From contig CP079108.1 in assembly GCA_019285715.1 (NCBI GenBank), positions 186,001-250,000 of the forward strand: a stretch of DNA of 64,000 nt, written 5' to 3'. Below are positions 9,079-18,443 of the stretch, piece after piece. The notes under the pieces are model-generated. The model searched no databases. It saw nothing but the letters and a program-made list of their open reading frames with translations, and was not told the DNA's origin. Every line of letters starts with the position of its first letter. Position 1 is the stretch's first letter. Both the position numbers and the translations under genes were made by a program. Source of the stretch: Sphingosinicellaceae bacterium (GTDB taxonomy: Bacteria > Pseudomonadota > Alphaproteobacteria > Sphingomonadales > Sphingomonadaceae).

Positions 9079-10347
9079 TTACACTTTGGTAACGCGCGCG
9101 ACGAAAAAGCCGTCGAGGCCGCCGACTTCGGCGAGCATGCCGGGCAGGATTCGAAGGTCGTTGTCGGGCGTTGGAACGATGCCCTGCGGCAGTTCCGGCA
9201 TTCCACTCGCGCGGCTCATGTCGGGGTTGCGCGCCAGCAGCGCCGCAAGCTGGTCCTCGCCCTCGCGGCGCTCGAGCGAGCAGGTCGAGAAGACCAGCGT
9301 TCCTCCCGGCACCAGCCAGCCGCACGCGCGGTCGAGCAGAGCCGCCTGGAGTTCGAGCAGCGGCGCGAGATCGCGCGACGAGCGGGCGTAGAGCACGTCG
9401 GGATGGCGGCGGAAGATCCCGGTCGCCGAGCACGGCGCATCGAGCAGGATGCGGTCGTACTGGCGCTTGGGCTGCCACTTCAGCGCGTCGGCGACGATCA
9501 GCTCGGCCTTGAGCTGTGTGCGCGTGAGGTTGTCGCGAACTCGCTCCATGCGCTGCGCCGAGATGTCGAGCGCGGTCACCGAGGCTCCGGCCGCCGCGAG
9601 TTGCAGCGTCTTGCCGCCGGGTGCGGCGCACAGGTCGAGCACCGCCTCGCCGGCTTTCGCCCCGAGCACGCGCGCCGGCAGGCTCGCGGCGAGGTCCTGG
9701 ACCCACCACGCGCCGTCGCTGAACCCTGCGAGCTGGGGCACCGCGATGCCGCGCGGCAGGCGGACGTGGCCCGGCATCAGGCTGGTGCCACCGAGTGTCT
9801 CGACCCAGGTGTCGGTGCTTCCGGCGTGATGGAGCGTCAGATCAACCGGCGGCTCGCTGGCCAGTGATACCGCGGCGGCGGCGGCAACGTCCGGCCCCCA
9901 CGCCTCGCTCCAGCGCAGCGCGAACAGGTCGGGCAGCGTCGGCACGTCCGGTAGTTTGGCTTCCTCCCGCAGCAAGCGCGACAGCACCGCATGCGCCAGC
10001 CGGCGCGGCCCGCCCTCGAGCTGCGCCAGCGTCGTCGCGATCACCGCGTGGTCGGGGGTGCCGAGGAGCAGGTGGCCCGCCATGCCGGTGCGCAGCGCCA
10101 TGCGGGCGCGGGCATCCTCGGGCAGCGGGCGTTGGGTGGCAGAATCGATGATCCGGTCGAGGTCGGGCAGCCAGCGCAGCACCGAACTGGCGAGGTTGCG
10201 CGCCAGGGCCCGGTCGTCGGGTCGCTGGATGCCGCGCAGCGAGGTGTCGAGCGCGCCGTCGAGCGGCAGGCCGCGGTTGAGGACCGCATCGAGCAGCCGC
10301 GCGGCACCGCGCCGGGCCGGCAGGCCAGGGGGCTCGGGGGCTCTCAA
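9079..10347 (-). CDS. rsmB: 16S rRNA (cytosine(967)-C(5))-methyltransferase RsmB
   Basis: A 422-residue protein. An N-terminal NusB-like RNA-binding domain (about 1-140) is followed by a SAM-dependent methyltransferase domain with VLDLCAAPGGKTLQLA (SAM binding), DAPCSATG and the catalytic STCSLERREGE motif; both Cys of the RsmB/Nop2 family are present. It methylates C967 of 16S rRNA. The start is a TTG at 10347 whose TTGA overlaps the stop of the upstream SDR gene, so translation is probably coupled; no better start lies nearby. Confidence 0.93.
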   Translation of the reverse strand: MRAPEPPGLPARRGAARLLDAVLNRGLPLDGALDTSLRGIQRPDDRALARNLASSVLRWLPDLDRIIDSATQRPLPEDARARMALRTGMAGHLLLGTPDHAVIATTLAQLEGGPRRLAHAVLSRLLREEAKLPDVPTLPDLFALRWSEAWGPDVAAAAAVSLASEPPVDLTLHHAGSTDTWVETLGGTSLMPGHVRLPRGIAVPQLAGFSDGAWWVQDLAASLPARVLGAKAGEAVLDLCAAPGGKTLQLAAAGASVTALDISAQRMERVRDNLTRTQLKAELIVADALKWQPKRQYDRILLDAPCSATGIFRRHPDVLYARSSRDLAPLLELQAALLDRACGWLVPGGTLVFSTCSLERREGEDQLAALLARNPDMSRASGMPELPQGIVPTPDNDLRILPGMLAEVGGLDGFFVARVTKV

Positions 10348-11180
10348 GTCTTGATCTGACGGCTCAAGAAATTACCGATCTTCTTGAAATAGGTTTCGGG
10401 AAACAGGCGGACGAGACGGTCGATCATGCGGGCGTCGGGGCCGATCAGGACGCGGTGGCGGCCCTGTTCCATGCCGTCGACGATGACCTGAGCGGCCTGT
10501 TCGGGAGTGGTCGGCGAGCTTTTCTCGAATGTGTCGGCCTGGTCGAAGTTGGAGGGTATCGGCATCGCGCCGACGTACTTGCTGTTGCGCACGACGTTGG
10601 TCTTGATGCCGCCCGGATGGACGCGGACGACACGGATCGCGGGATGCGACACCGCGAGTTCGAGGTGCATCGCCTCCGACAGGCCGCGGACCGCGAACTT
10701 CGATGCATTATAGGCCGACTGTCCGGGATAGCCCATCATGCCGAAAACCGAGCTGATGTTGACGATCCAGGCCTGCGGACGGTCCTTCAGGTGCGGCAGG
10801 ACGTGGCGGCAGCCGCTGACGACGCCGCCGAAGTTGACCGCCATGACGCGGTTGAAGTCGGCCGCGGGGGTGTCCTCGAACGAGCCCATCACGGTCAGGC
10901 CGGCGTTGTTGATGATCCCGTCGAGGCCGCCGAACTCGGTCGCCGCGGCGTCGATCCAGCCGCCGACCGCGGCGTCGTCGCTGACGTCGAGCACGGTCGT
11001 CGAGTGCGGATAGTTGCCGAGCATCGTACCGGTCGCGGCCAAAGTGTCGGCGTCCTTGTCTGCGAGGGCGAGCTTGCAGCCCTTCTTCGACAGGTTGAGC
11101 GCGAGAGCTCGCCCGATGCCGCTGCCGGCACCGGTGATCGCGATCGTACGTCCGTCGAGTTTCGCCGCAGGATAGATCAT
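10344..11180 (-). CDS. SDR family NAD(P)-dependent oxidoreductase
   Basis: A 278-residue classical short-chain dehydrogenase/reductase. The Rossmann glycine motif TGAGSGIG is at 16-23, NNAG follows in the middle, and the catalytic Ser and Tyr-x3-Lys appear in ISSVFGMMG and YNASK. The C-terminus (RLFPETYFKKIGNFLSRQIK) is typical of a sphingomonad SDR group of unknown substrate. The ATG at 11180 was chosen over upstream in-frame codons because homology starts at AAKLDGRTIAITG. It is translationally coupled to rsmB by a 4-base overlap. Confidence 0.88.
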   Translation of the reverse strand: MIYPAAKLDGRTIAITGAGSGIGRALALNLSKKGCKLALADKDADTLAATGTMLGNYPHSTTVLDVSDDAAVGGWIDAAATEFGGLDGIINNAGLTVMGSFEDTPAADFNRVMAVNFGGVVSGCRHVLPHLKDRPQAWIVNISSVFGMMGYPGQSAYNASKFAVRGLSEAMHLELAVSHPAIRVVRVHPGGIKTNVVRNSKYVGAMPIPSNFDQADTFEKSSPTTPEQAAQVIVDGMEQGRHRVLIGPDARMIDRLVRLFPETYFKKIGNFLSRQIKT

Positions 11181-11251
11181 GACCGGTCCCCTTCGCCGTT
11201 GTTCGGCGTTGCATTGGGGAGTAGCGCAACGAGCTTCCACGGAGAACCCCC

Positions 11252-11419
11252 ATGGCGACACGGCCCGACGACCTCCCCGACCATTTCCCGGTGCCGACCG
11301 AGCCCGAGCCCGAGATGGACCCGTCGCTGCCGCCCGATCCCGAGGTCGGCGGACGCGGCGGGCTCGACCCGGTGCGCTACGGCGACTGGGAAAAGGGCGG
11401 GATCGCGGTGGACTTCTAG
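11252..11419 (+). CDS. DUF1674 protein (SDHAF4-like)
   Basis: A 55-residue acidic, Pro-rich protein with the conserved C-terminal signature GGRGGLDPVRYGDWEKGGIAVDF of the DUF1674 family. The eukaryotic member SDHAF4 helps flavinylated SdhA mature in succinate dehydrogenase; a similar role in bacteria is inferred, not shown. It lies between two leftward genes on the opposite strand. GGAGAA lies 5-10 bases before the ATG at 11252. Confidence 0.85.
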   Translation: MATRPDDLPDHFPVPTEPEPEMDPSLPPDPEVGGRGGLDPVRYGDWEKGGIAVDF

Positions 11420-11431
11420 AGAGAGCGACTT

Positions 11432-12409
11432 CTAGCGCTCCGACTTGAGCGGGCGGTCGAGCAGCGCGGCGATCACCGGGCCGACCGGAGCGCCCGCCAG
11501 TAGCGCCGCCACGGCTTCCGCGATCGGCATCTCGACCCCGGCCGAGCGCGCCGCCTCAACCAGTACCGGCGCGGTCGCGGCACCCTCGGCGACGGTGTCG
11601 CGGTTCGACAACAGTTCAGCGGCCGGGCGACCTTCGCCGATTGCGAACCCGAGGCTCATGTTGCGCGACTTTGGCGAGCCGCAGGTCAGTACGAGGTCGC
11701 CGAGCCCCGACAACCCCGCGAGCGTCTCGGGGCGGCCGCCGCGTGCCACCGCGAACCGCGTCATCTCGGCATAGCCCCGGCTGAGCAGCGCCGCGCGGGC
11801 ATTGTCGCCGAGGCCGCGCCCGGCGACCACGCCGCACGCGATCGCCAGCACGTTCTTGACCGCGCCGCCGATCTCCGCGCCAGTGACGTCGTCGGTCAGG
11901 TAGGGGCGGAACGAGCGGGTCGCGAGCCGTGCCACCAGCTTCGCACCCAGTTCGGCGTCGGCGCAGGCGAGCGTGATCGCGGTCGGCTGGCCGCTCGCGA
12001 CTTCGGCGGCGAAGGTCGGGCCCGACAGGATCGCCAGCGCCGCGCCGGGCAGCGCTTCGGCCGCGACCTCGGCCATAAGTAGGTGCGTGCCCGCCTCGAT
12101 GCCCTTGGCGCACAGCACAAGCGTCCGCAAACCTTGAGGCGCGGCGGCGAGGACCGAGCGGAGGTGCTGGGCGGGCGTTACCACTAGCCAAGTATCGCAG
12201 GCATCGAGCGCGGCGAGGTCGGTGGTCGCGGTAATTCCGGCGGGTAGCTCGACCCCGGGCAGGAAGCGTGTGTTGCGCCGCGCGTCGTTGATGCTCGCGA
12301 CGACGTCGGCCTCGCGCGCCCAGAGCGTCACCGCCTCGCCCTTGCCGGCGAGAACGGCAGCGAGCGCCGTCCCCCATGCGCCGCCGCCGAGAACGCCGAT
12401 GCCACTCAT
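11432..12409 (-). CDS. gpsA: NAD(P)H-dependent glycerol-3-phosphate dehydrogenase
   Basis: A 325-residue cytosolic enzyme reducing dihydroxyacetone phosphate to sn-glycerol 3-phosphate for phospholipid synthesis. Seen are the [13 protein letters not shown] nucleotide loop at the N-terminus, [25 protein letters not shown] with the catalytic Lys, and [12 protein letters not shown]. The ATG at 12409 overlaps the tsaD stop by four bases (ATGA), so the two genes form one transcription unit, an arrangement common in alphaproteobacteria. Confidence 0.96.
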   Translation of the reverse strand: MSGIGVLGGGAWGTALAAVLAGKGEAVTLWAREADVVASINDARRNTRFLPGVELPAGITATTDLAALDACDTWLVVTPAQHLRSVLAAAPQGLRTLVLCAKGIEAGTHLLMAEVAAEALPGAALAILSGPTFAAEVASGQPTAITLACADAELGAKLVARLATRSFRPYLTDDVTGAEIGGAVKNVLAIACGVVAGRGLGDNARAALLSRGYAEMTRFAVARGGRPETLAGLSGLGDLVLTCGSPKSRNMSLGFAIGEGRPAAELLSNRDTVAEGAATAPVLVEAARSAGVEMPIAEAVAALLAGAPVGPVIAALLDRPLKSER

Positions 12410-13452
12410 GCCTTCACCCCCGCACCGCGCGCGGCCTCGGCGTTCGGGTCGAGCGGCCACCGCGGGCGCGCCGCCGCGTCGAGCCCGTCGACCAGCCCGA
12501 GCGCCAGCCGCTCCGCCCCCGCCCAGGCGATCATCGCGGCGTTGTCGGTGCACAGCCACGGCGGTGGTGCGACGAATTTCGTGCGCGCAGCAGTGGCCGT
12601 CGCAGCAAGCATCGCGCGGACCGCGCTGTTCGACGCGACTCCCCCCGCGACGACGAGCGCACTCGCCTCGGGCATTGCCGCGAGCGCCAGCCGGGTGCGG
12701 TCGGTCAGGCAATCGATGGCGGCCGCCTGGAACGACGCGGCGAGGTCGGCGATGCTGTAGTTGCCGGTGGCGTGGGCGCGCAGGACCGCGCTCTTCAGGC
12801 CCGCGAACGAGAAATGCGGCTCGGCGCTGCCGACCAGCGGGCGGGGCAGCGGTACTGCAGAGGGGTTACCCCCCAGCGCCGCGCGTTCGACCGCCGGGCC
12901 GCCGGGAAAGCCGAGGCCGAGGATCTTGGCGGTCTTGTCGAACGCTTCGCCGACCGCATCGTCGATCGTCGTCGCGAGTCGCCGGTAGCGCCCGACGCCC
13001 TCGACCGCGAGCAACTGGCAGTGCCCGCCGGAGACGAGCAGCAGCAGGTAAGGAAATGCCAGCCCCGGATCGATCAACCGCGGGCTCAGCGCGTGCCCCT
13101 CGAGGTGGTTGACCGCGATCAGCGGCTTGCGGGCGGCAAAGCTGAGCGCCTTGGCGGTGACCAACCCGATCATCACCCCGCCGATCAGCCCTGGGCCGGC
13201 GGTGGCGGCGACCGCATCGACGTCGGCGAGCGCGACCCCGCCCTCGGCCAGCACCCGCTTCACCATCGGGGTGAGCGCGGCAACGTGCTCGCGCGCCGCG
13301 ACTTCGGGGACGACGCCGCCGAACGGCCGGTGCGCAGCGTCCTGGCTGGCGACCGCTTGTGCAACGATCGTGCGGTCGCCGCGCACGAGTGCGACCGCGG
13401 TTTCGTCGCAGCTCGATTCGATACCGAGGATGAGAGGACTGACGCTTGCCAT
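12406..13452 (-). CDS. tsaD: tRNA N6-adenosine threonylcarbamoyltransferase
   Basis: A 348-residue ASKHA-fold protein that transfers the threonylcarbamoyl group to A37 of ANN-reading tRNAs. Seen are [15 protein letters not shown], the metal-binding NHLEGH motif, [24 protein letters not shown] and [10 protein letters not shown]. Its 5' end is 30 bases from hemC, which diverges from it, so the short spacer carries both promoters. Confidence 0.96.
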   Translation of the reverse strand: MASVSPLILGIESSCDETAVALVRGDRTIVAQAVASQDAAHRPFGGVVPEVAAREHVAALTPMVKRVLAEGGVALADVDAVAATAGPGLIGGVMIGLVTAKALSFAARKPLIAVNHLEGHALSPRLIDPGLAFPYLLLLVSGGHCQLLAVEGVGRYRRLATTIDDAVGEAFDKTAKILGLGFPGGPAVERAALGGNPSAVPLPRPLVGSAEPHFSFAGLKSAVLRAHATGNYSIADLAASFQAAAIDCLTDRTRLALAAMPEASALVVAGGVASNSAVRAMLAATATAARTKFVAPPPWLCTDNAAMIAWAGAERLALGLVDGLDAAARPRWPLDPNAEAARGAGVKA

Positions 13453-13482
13453 GCCCGGCGCGCCCTAGCACAAGCGGCGGCG

Positions 13483-14388
13483 ATGGATGCAATTCTGAAG
13501 CTCGGGACCCGGGGCTCGCCGCTGGCGCTCGCGCAGGCCCGGATGGTGGCCACCGCACTGGCGGGGCGTGGCACGCGGTCGGAGATCGTCGTCATCTCGA
13601 CCGTCGGCGACCGCGTCCAGGACCGCCCGCTTGCCGAGATCGGCGGCAAGGCGCTGTGGACGCGCGAGCTCGACGCGGCGCTGATCGACCGCCGCATCGA
13701 CTTCGCGGTGCACTCGATGAAGGACGTCGAGACCGACCTCGCTGATGATATCATGCTGGTCGCGATGCTGCCCCGCGCCGATGTCCGCGACCGGCTGATC
13801 GGGGCCGAGTCGCTGGCGGCGCTACCGCAGGGCGGCCGGGTCGGCACGTCGAGTCCGCGCCGCGCCGCGCAGCTTCATGCGGCACGGCCTGACCTGGTTA
13901 TCGAGATGCTGCGCGGCAACGTCGCGACCCGGCTGGCCCGGATCGAGGCGGGCGACTTCGACGCGACCCTGCTGGCCGCTGCAGGCCTCGACCGGCTCGG
14001 CATCGACGCGGGCGTCGCGCTGGAGATCGACGAGTGGCTGCCGGCCCCGGCACAGGGCGCGGTCGGTATCGCGGTGCGCAGGGGCGACATCGCCGTCGCC
14101 GCCGCGGTCGCCGCGATCGACCACGACGACACCAGCACCGCGGTGCGGCTGGAGCGGCATTTCCTCGCCTGCCTCGATGCCGATTGCCACTCGCCGGTCG
14201 CGGCCTTGGCGCGGGTCCACGGTGCGGGCCTGCAGTTCACCGGCGAGATCATCCTGGCGGACGGTTCCGAGCGCCAGCGTGGCTCGGTCGAGGCAACGCG
14301 CGACGGTGCCGCCGACGCGGTTGCGGTGCTCGCCGCCGAGCTGCTGGCGCGTGCCAGCCCGGCGCTCAGGGCGCAGTTCGGCGAGTGA
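13483..14388 (+). CDS. hemC: Hydroxymethylbilane synthase (porphobilinogen deaminase)
   Basis: A 301-residue enzyme that polymerises four porphobilinogens to hydroxymethylbilane, a common step to haem and bacteriochlorophyll. Seen are LGTRGSPLALAQ at the N-terminus, STVGDR, GGKALWTRELD, FAVHSMKDV, GTSSPRRAAQL, LRGNVATRL, and the dipyrromethane-cofactor Cys at residue 235 within DADCHSP. The ATG at 13483 begins MDAILKLGTRGS. hemD follows after 22 bases. Together with hemA at 40 kb, this supplies tetrapyrrole precursor to the nearby photosynthesis genes. Confidence 0.96.
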   Translation: MDAILKLGTRGSPLALAQARMVATALAGRGTRSEIVVISTVGDRVQDRPLAEIGGKALWTRELDAALIDRRIDFAVHSMKDVETDLADDIMLVAMLPRADVRDRLIGAESLAALPQGGRVGTSSPRRAAQLHAARPDLVIEMLRGNVATRLARIEAGDFDATLLAAAGLDRLGIDAGVALEIDEWLPAPAQGAVGIAVRRGDIAVAAAVAAIDHDDTSTAVRLERHFLACLDADCHSPVAALARVHGAGLQFTGEIILADGSERQRGSVEATRDGAADAVAVLAAELLARASPALRAQFGE

Positions 14389-14410
14389 CCCGCCCGGCGC
14401 GCCGCTAGCG

Positions 14411-15070
14411 ATGCGCGTCCTCGTTACCCGCCCGGAGCCGGCCGCGTCGCGCACCGCCGCCCGCCTGCGCGCGCTGGGCCACGAGGTCGTCGTCGCGCCG
14501 CTGCTGGTCCCGCGCGCGGTCCCGTGGAGCGTGCCCCGCGGTGACTGGCACGCGGTCGCCTTCACCAGCGCGAGCGCCCCCGGCTTCGGTGGAGCCGAAT
14601 TGAAGCCCCTCACCCATCTCCCCGCTTATGCCGTCGGCGAGGCGACCGCCGCTGCGGCGCGCGAGGCCGGCTTCACCGACGTTCGCCCGGCACGCGGCGA
14701 TGCGAGCGCGGTCTTCCGACTCGCTGCCGGCGACGGCATCGCGCGGCTTCTTCACCTCGCCGGCCGCGACCGCAGCGAGGCGACGGTGCCGCCCGGGCTG
14801 ACCGTCGGGCTCGCGACGGTCTATGCCGCTGACCTCGCGCCCAGCCTCCCCGGCTTCGCGGGCGATGTCGTCCTGCTCTATTCCGCCCGCACCGCTGCGC
14901 ACTTCGCCGCGCTGTTTACCGGTGACCGGGCACGCGTGACGCTTGCGGCGCTGAGCCTGTTCGTCGCCGCTGCGGCGGGTCCCGGCTGGGCGCTCGTCGT
15001 CGTCGCGACCGAGCCGACCGAGGATGCCCTCTTTGCCGCCGCCCGCCTGACGTGCGAGAGTCCGGCCTGA
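14411..15070 (+). CDS. hemD: Uroporphyrinogen-III synthase
   Basis: A 219-residue HemD-fold protein that closes hydroxymethylbilane with inversion of ring D. The N-terminal VLVTRPEPAASRTAARLRALGHEVVVAPLL is diagnostic. HAVAFTSASA, AYAVGEATAAAAREAGF and VVLLYSARTAAHF follow the family order. It is at the short end of family lengths, and the last third is Ala-rich and divergent, as is usual for this enzyme. It sits between hemC and a HemX/mitofilin-like gene, the usual alphaproteobacterial order. Confidence 0.88.
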   Translation: MRVLVTRPEPAASRTAARLRALGHEVVVAPLLVPRAVPWSVPRGDWHAVAFTSASAPGFGGAELKPLTHLPAYAVGEATAAAAREAGFTDVRPARGDASAVFRLAAGDGIARLLHLAGRDRSEATVPPGLTVGLATVYAADLAPSLPGFAGDVVLLYSARTAAHFAALFTGDRARVTLAALSLFVAAAAGPGWALVVVATEPTEDALFAAARLTCESPA

Positions 15071-15088
15071 AACCCGCACGGAGCGCGC

Positions 15089-16069
15089 ATGGACAACGTC
15101 GACTCGCAGGACGCCACCGACCGTTTCCGGGCGCGCATGGCTGCCACCCCGATCGCGATGACCCCGCGCCGCGACCGCAGCGTCGCGCCGTGGGTCGTCG
15201 CCGCGCTGCTGCTGGTGTTCGCGCTCGGGCTGATCGCCAACCCATGGTTCGAGCGCAGCGTTCGCAGCCAGTTGCCGGGCTTCGATGCGGTCGACGGTGC
15301 CGCCCCCGACGTCTCCGCCTTGCGGAGCCAGCTTGCCGCGCTGGACGCGCGTCTTCGCGCCGTCGAGGCGCGTCCGGCCCAGCGCCTGCTCGCGCCCGCC
15401 GCCGGGACCGGGGCCAATGAGCGCGTCGCTGCCGTCGAGGCGCGGCTCGACGGGCTCGAACGCGCCGGTAACGCCGGGACCGCGCGGATCGACGCGCTGA
15501 CCAGCAGCGTCGCCGCACTGACCGGGCGCGTCGATGCCAGCGCCGGACAGACCGTGCTGACCCTACAGGCGGCGCGTGCCGATGCCGACCGGGCGCAGGG
15601 CGCGCTCGCGGTGCTTGCCGCCCGTCGCGCCATCGACACCGGACGCGCTGCGCCGGGCCTTGCCGGTCCGCTCCGCACCCTGTTCGGGCAGCGCGCCAGC
15701 CCGGCTGTCGAGGCGGTCGTCGCGGTGACCGTGGCTCCGGTGACACTCGCGGGCCTGCGTACCGGCCTCGCCCGGATGCGCGACACGACCGCGGCACCCG
15801 GCACCGGCTGGTGGAACGAGCTGACCGCGGGGCTGTCTGACATCGTCACGGTCCGCGACCGCGGTACGACGACCGGGGATCCGCTGGCGCAGGCCGATGC
15901 GGCACTGGCGGCGGGCGACCTGCCGCGTGCCGTGATGCTGGTCGAGCGGCGTCCGGTCACTCCGGCGCGCGAGACGTGGCTGGCGGCGGCGCGGCGCTTG
16001 CGGGCGGGGTTGAGCGGGCTGGCGAGCCTCGAGGACACCGCCGTGGCGACGCGGCCGGCGCTGCCGTAG
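15089..16069 (+). CDS. Mitofilin/HemX-like inner-membrane protein (COG4223-type)
   Basis: A 326-residue protein with a short cytoplasmic N-terminus, one membrane segment at about 31-50 (APWVVAALLLVFALGLIAN) and a long periplasmic part. Its first half is Ala-rich with heptad-like spacing (LRSQLAALDARLRAVEAR and a second stretch to about residue 190), consistent with coiled coil. The C-terminal part (LAQADAALAAGDLPRAVML) resembles the mitofilin signature domain of alphaproteobacterial Mic60 homologues, which commonly follow hemD. A membrane-organising role is inferred from the family. Confidence 0.75.
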   Translation: MDNVDSQDATDRFRARMAATPIAMTPRRDRSVAPWVVAALLLVFALGLIANPWFERSVRSQLPGFDAVDGAAPDVSALRSQLAALDARLRAVEARPAQRLLAPAAGTGANERVAAVEARLDGLERAGNAGTARIDALTSSVAALTGRVDASAGQTVLTLQAARADADRAQGALAVLAARRAIDTGRAAPGLAGPLRTLFGQRASPAVEAVVAVTVAPVTLAGLRTGLARMRDTTAAPGTGWWNELTAGLSDIVTVRDRGTTTGDPLAQADAALAAGDLPRAVMLVERRPVTPARETWLAAARRLRAGLSGLASLEDTAVATRPALP

Positions 16070-16286
16070 GGGCGGGGTCATCATCCGACAATCGTGAGTT
16101 GGTGCCGCCGACTCCACCCGCAGCCAAGCCGGCCCTGTCCTACAGCGCGCCGATTTGGTACATTGGCCTCAAGCCCGAATTAGGACCTGCTCTTTCTCAT
16201 CGCCGAGCGACAAAACCACTGGAATCGCGCGCTTTTCGCGCCACCGCGCCAGCCGCCGCCGAAATCGCAAAACCCGCGTGGGTGTA

Positions 16287-16313
16287 AACTCTGACAACTC
16301 TGACAACTCTGGC
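16287..16313. repeat. Three 9-bp tandem repeats (AACTCTGAC)
   Basis: AACTCTGAC occurs twice and AACTCTGGC once, head to tail. It lies in the gap of about 280 bases between the mitofilin-like gene and the DUF3422 gene, which converge. No gene or terminator was recognised in the rest of that gap (16070-16350). Confidence 0.6.
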
Positions 16314-16350
16314 CACTATCCGGCGCACCAGAATAGGACCGCTTCGCCCC

Positions 16351-17628
16351 TCAGTCCCGATGCTCGGCCTCGAGCCGGTCGCGCAGGCGGCGCATCAGCA
16401 GCCACACCGTCAGCACCAGCAATGGCGCGATGATACCGGTCGCCAGCACCGCGTCGAAGCTGGGGCGGACATGCTCGATGCCCTTGAACACATAGCCCGC
16501 GAGCGACAGCAGGTAGTAACTGATCGCCGCGACCGAGAGGCCCTCGACGAGGCGCTGCAAGCGAAGCTGGAGTTGGGCGCGTCGGTCCATCGAAGCGAGT
16601 AGCGCGGCGCTGCTCGATTCGGCCGCGACGCCGACGCGGATCGCCAGCATCTCGCCAGTGCGGGCAATCCGCTCGATCGCGTCGCGCTCGCGCGCCGCGA
16701 CGGTGTCGCAGGTCCGCATCGCGGGAGCGAGCCGCCGCTCCATGAACGCGCCGAGCGTCTGCAGCCCGGCGATCGGGGTCTCGCGCAGCGCCGCGATGCG
16801 GTCGCGGACGATGTCGTGATAGGCGGACCCGGCGCCGAAGCGAAAACTCGTGCGGGCGTTGAGCGCCTCCGCCGCGCCGGCCAGCACGACGAGGCGTGCG
16901 AGCAGCCGCCGGTCTTCATCGACGCCGCTGTCGCGCGCCAGTTGCGAGGCCAGTTCGCGCGCCTCGACCTCGATCCGCCCGAGCTCCTGGCCGGCGGCGC
17001 GCGCCACCGGGAACGCCAGCAGCGCCATCAGCCGGTAGGTCTCGATCTCGAGCAGGCCGAGCGCCAGCCGGCCGGCGCTGGCCGGGTCGTCGCCGTTGTC
17101 GAGCAGGAAATAACGGGTCATGCCGCCGGCGTCGGGGCGCAGGTCGGTGAACACCGAGGCCGCACCGTCGAGCAGCTGCGCACCGATGGCGTCGCCGCCG
17201 AGCATCGCCGCGATCGACGATGCGCTCTCGCGCGTGCGGAGATCGAGGGTCGTCGCGACCAGCAGCTCGCCGGGCAGCGCCGCCAGCCAGTCGCGCGGGG
17301 CGCGGTCGAAGGCGTCCTCCAGAAACGGGTGGCTGCGGTCGGAGCTGCGGAAGAAGGTCCACGTCGAAAATTCGGTGTGGCGCTCCCAGCGCAGCGACCA
17401 GCTGCCGGCATCGAGCGCGCACCAGCGCGACTCGGGCCCGGGCTCGGCGGAGGCTAGGCTCCGGCACAACGCCGCCATGTGATCACGGTCGGCGGCGAGG
17501 CCCGATTCGCCGGACAATGTCGCCAGCCGCGACGCGACCATCGGGCTGACTAACGGCGTGTACGGGCGGGCGTGGGCCTCGGCGAGCAGCGCCGCGCGGT
17601 CGGGGTGAAAGTGCCAGGTGTTCGCCAT
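16351..17628 (-). CDS. DUF3422 family membrane protein
   Basis: A 425-residue protein of the DUF3422 family. The N-terminal HPDRAALLAEAHARPYTPL matches the family's conserved EVHARP-type opening. A cytosolic helical region follows, and two membrane helices lie near the C-terminus (about 365-388 and 393-413: AISYYLLSLAGYVF and GIIAPLLVLTVWLLMRR) with an Arg-rich tail. The function of the family is unknown; the CorA-like two-helix ending has led to speculation about transport, which the sequence does not prove. ATG at 17628. Confidence 0.82.
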   Translation of the reverse strand: MANTWHFHPDRAALLAEAHARPYTPLVSPMVASRLATLSGESGLAADRDHMAALCRSLASAEPGPESRWCALDAGSWSLRWERHTEFSTWTFFRSSDRSHPFLEDAFDRAPRDWLAALPGELLVATTLDLRTRESASSIAAMLGGDAIGAQLLDGAASVFTDLRPDAGGMTRYFLLDNGDDPASAGRLALGLLEIETYRLMALLAFPVARAAGQELGRIEVEARELASQLARDSGVDEDRRLLARLVVLAGAAEALNARTSFRFGAGSAYHDIVRDRIAALRETPIAGLQTLGAFMERRLAPAMRTCDTVAARERDAIERIARTGEMLAIRVGVAAESSSAALLASMDRRAQLQLRLQRLVEGLSVAAISYYLLSLAGYVFKGIEHVRPSFDAVLATGIIAPLLVLTVWLLMRRLRDRLEAEHRD

Positions 17629-17778
17629 GTGGGCTCCAGTCTAGCGCCGGGATCGAACGACGCCAGACCGCTGGAAAATGTGCGGCTGCGCGCTTTGGTC
17701 CCACGTTCGGAACCTTACTCCGGCTTCGAGATTGTATATCAACGACGGACTACGTCCGTAGCTCACTGGGGAGTTTAC

Positions 17779-18186
17779 ATGCAGAAGTTTGGTTTGATCG
17801 TCGTTGCCACCGCCTTTGCCGCCGTCCCGGCTTTTGCTGCTCCCGGGCCGTCCCCGGCCGCAGTCGCCGCGTATGCCAAGCTTCACGGTGATGCCGCCGC
17901 CGGGGCTAAGGTCTTTACGCAGTGCAAGACCTGTCACGTCACCACCCCTGGCGTGAACCGCATCGGGCCGTCACTCCACGCCGTCGTCGGGCGCAAGGCC
18001 GGTATCGAGCCGAAGTATGTCTACTCGACCGCGAACAAGACCAGCGGCATCACTTGGACCGAGGCGAAGCTGTTCGAGTATCTCGAGGCACCGCGCACCA
18101 TCGTTCCCGGCACCAAGATGAGCTTTGCCGGTCTCAAGAACCCTCAGGACCGCGCCAACGTCATTGCGTACCTGAAGACCCAATAA
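17779..18186 (+). CDS. Class I c-type cytochrome (cytochrome c2-like)
   Basis: A 135-residue periplasmic cytochrome. Residues 1-21 are a signal peptide ending AFA. One haem site CKTCH lies at 49-53, and the sixth ligand Met is in GTKMSFAGLK. GPSLHAVVGRKAG and NVIAYLKTQ are typical of small soluble cytochromes c2/c552. Its place at the edge of the photosynthesis cluster, next to bchP, suggests it could carry electrons from the bc1 complex to the reaction centre, but respiratory use is equally possible. The ATG is preceded by GGGGAG. An inverted repeat ACGGAC-TAC-GTCCGT at 17745-17759 lies just upstream. Confidence 0.88.
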   Translation: MQKFGLIVVATAFAAVPAFAAPGPSPAAVAAYAKLHGDAAAGAKVFTQCKTCHVTTPGVNRIGPSLHAVVGRKAGIEPKYVYSTANKTSGITWTEAKLFEYLEAPRTIVPGTKMSFAGLKNPQDRANVIAYLKTQ

Positions 18187-18194
18187 GCCGCGTC

Positions 18195-18443
18195 TCAGGT
18201 GGGCGGCCTGAGCCGCCGCCTCAGATCGTACAGGTGAGCGGGGAGGCTGAGTGCCAGCAGCCCCGCCACCCACTGCCAGGTTGCGCCGACCTGAGCTTCC
18301 CACATCGCCCACAGGATCAGGAACCCGGGCAGCAGCGCTGAGAACAGGTCGGTCCGGCGACGCAATGCCAGCCAGACCAGCTCGATCACGATGACGAGCA
18401 TGATCAGGCGCACGGCGTTGCCGTGCAGGAAGAAGTCGCTCAA
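18195..18443 (-). CDS. Small membrane protein after bchP
   Basis: An 82-residue protein with two to three hydrophobic segments (NAVRLIMLVIVIELVWLALR, LLPGFLILWAMWEAQVG, WVAGLLALSLPAHLYDLRR) and an Arg-rich C-terminus. The start is a TTG at 18443 whose TTGA overlaps the bchP stop, the same coupling seen through the cluster. No named family is recognised. It may help assemble or anchor the bacteriochlorophyll synthesis complex; that is only inference from position. Confidence 0.7.
   Translation of the reverse strand: MSDFFLHGNAVRLIMLVIVIELVWLALRRRTDLFSALLPGFLILWAMWEAQVGATWQWVAGLLALSLPAHLYDLRRRLRPPT

Noticed and set aside
12376-13482. A plus-strand frame running from inside tsaD into hemC
   Set aside because: Only the part from 13483 encodes HemC; the upstream part is the complement of tsaD with Arg-rich shadow composition.
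16287-16313. Tandem 9-mers as a CRISPR or origin iteron array
   Set aside because: Only three short direct copies without spacers, no cas or replication genes nearby.
17745-17759. ACGGAC-TAC-GTCCGT as a PpsR or oxygen-regulator site before the cytochrome gene
   Set aside because: It does not fit TGT-N12-ACA or an FNR-type box; it may be a leader hairpin only.
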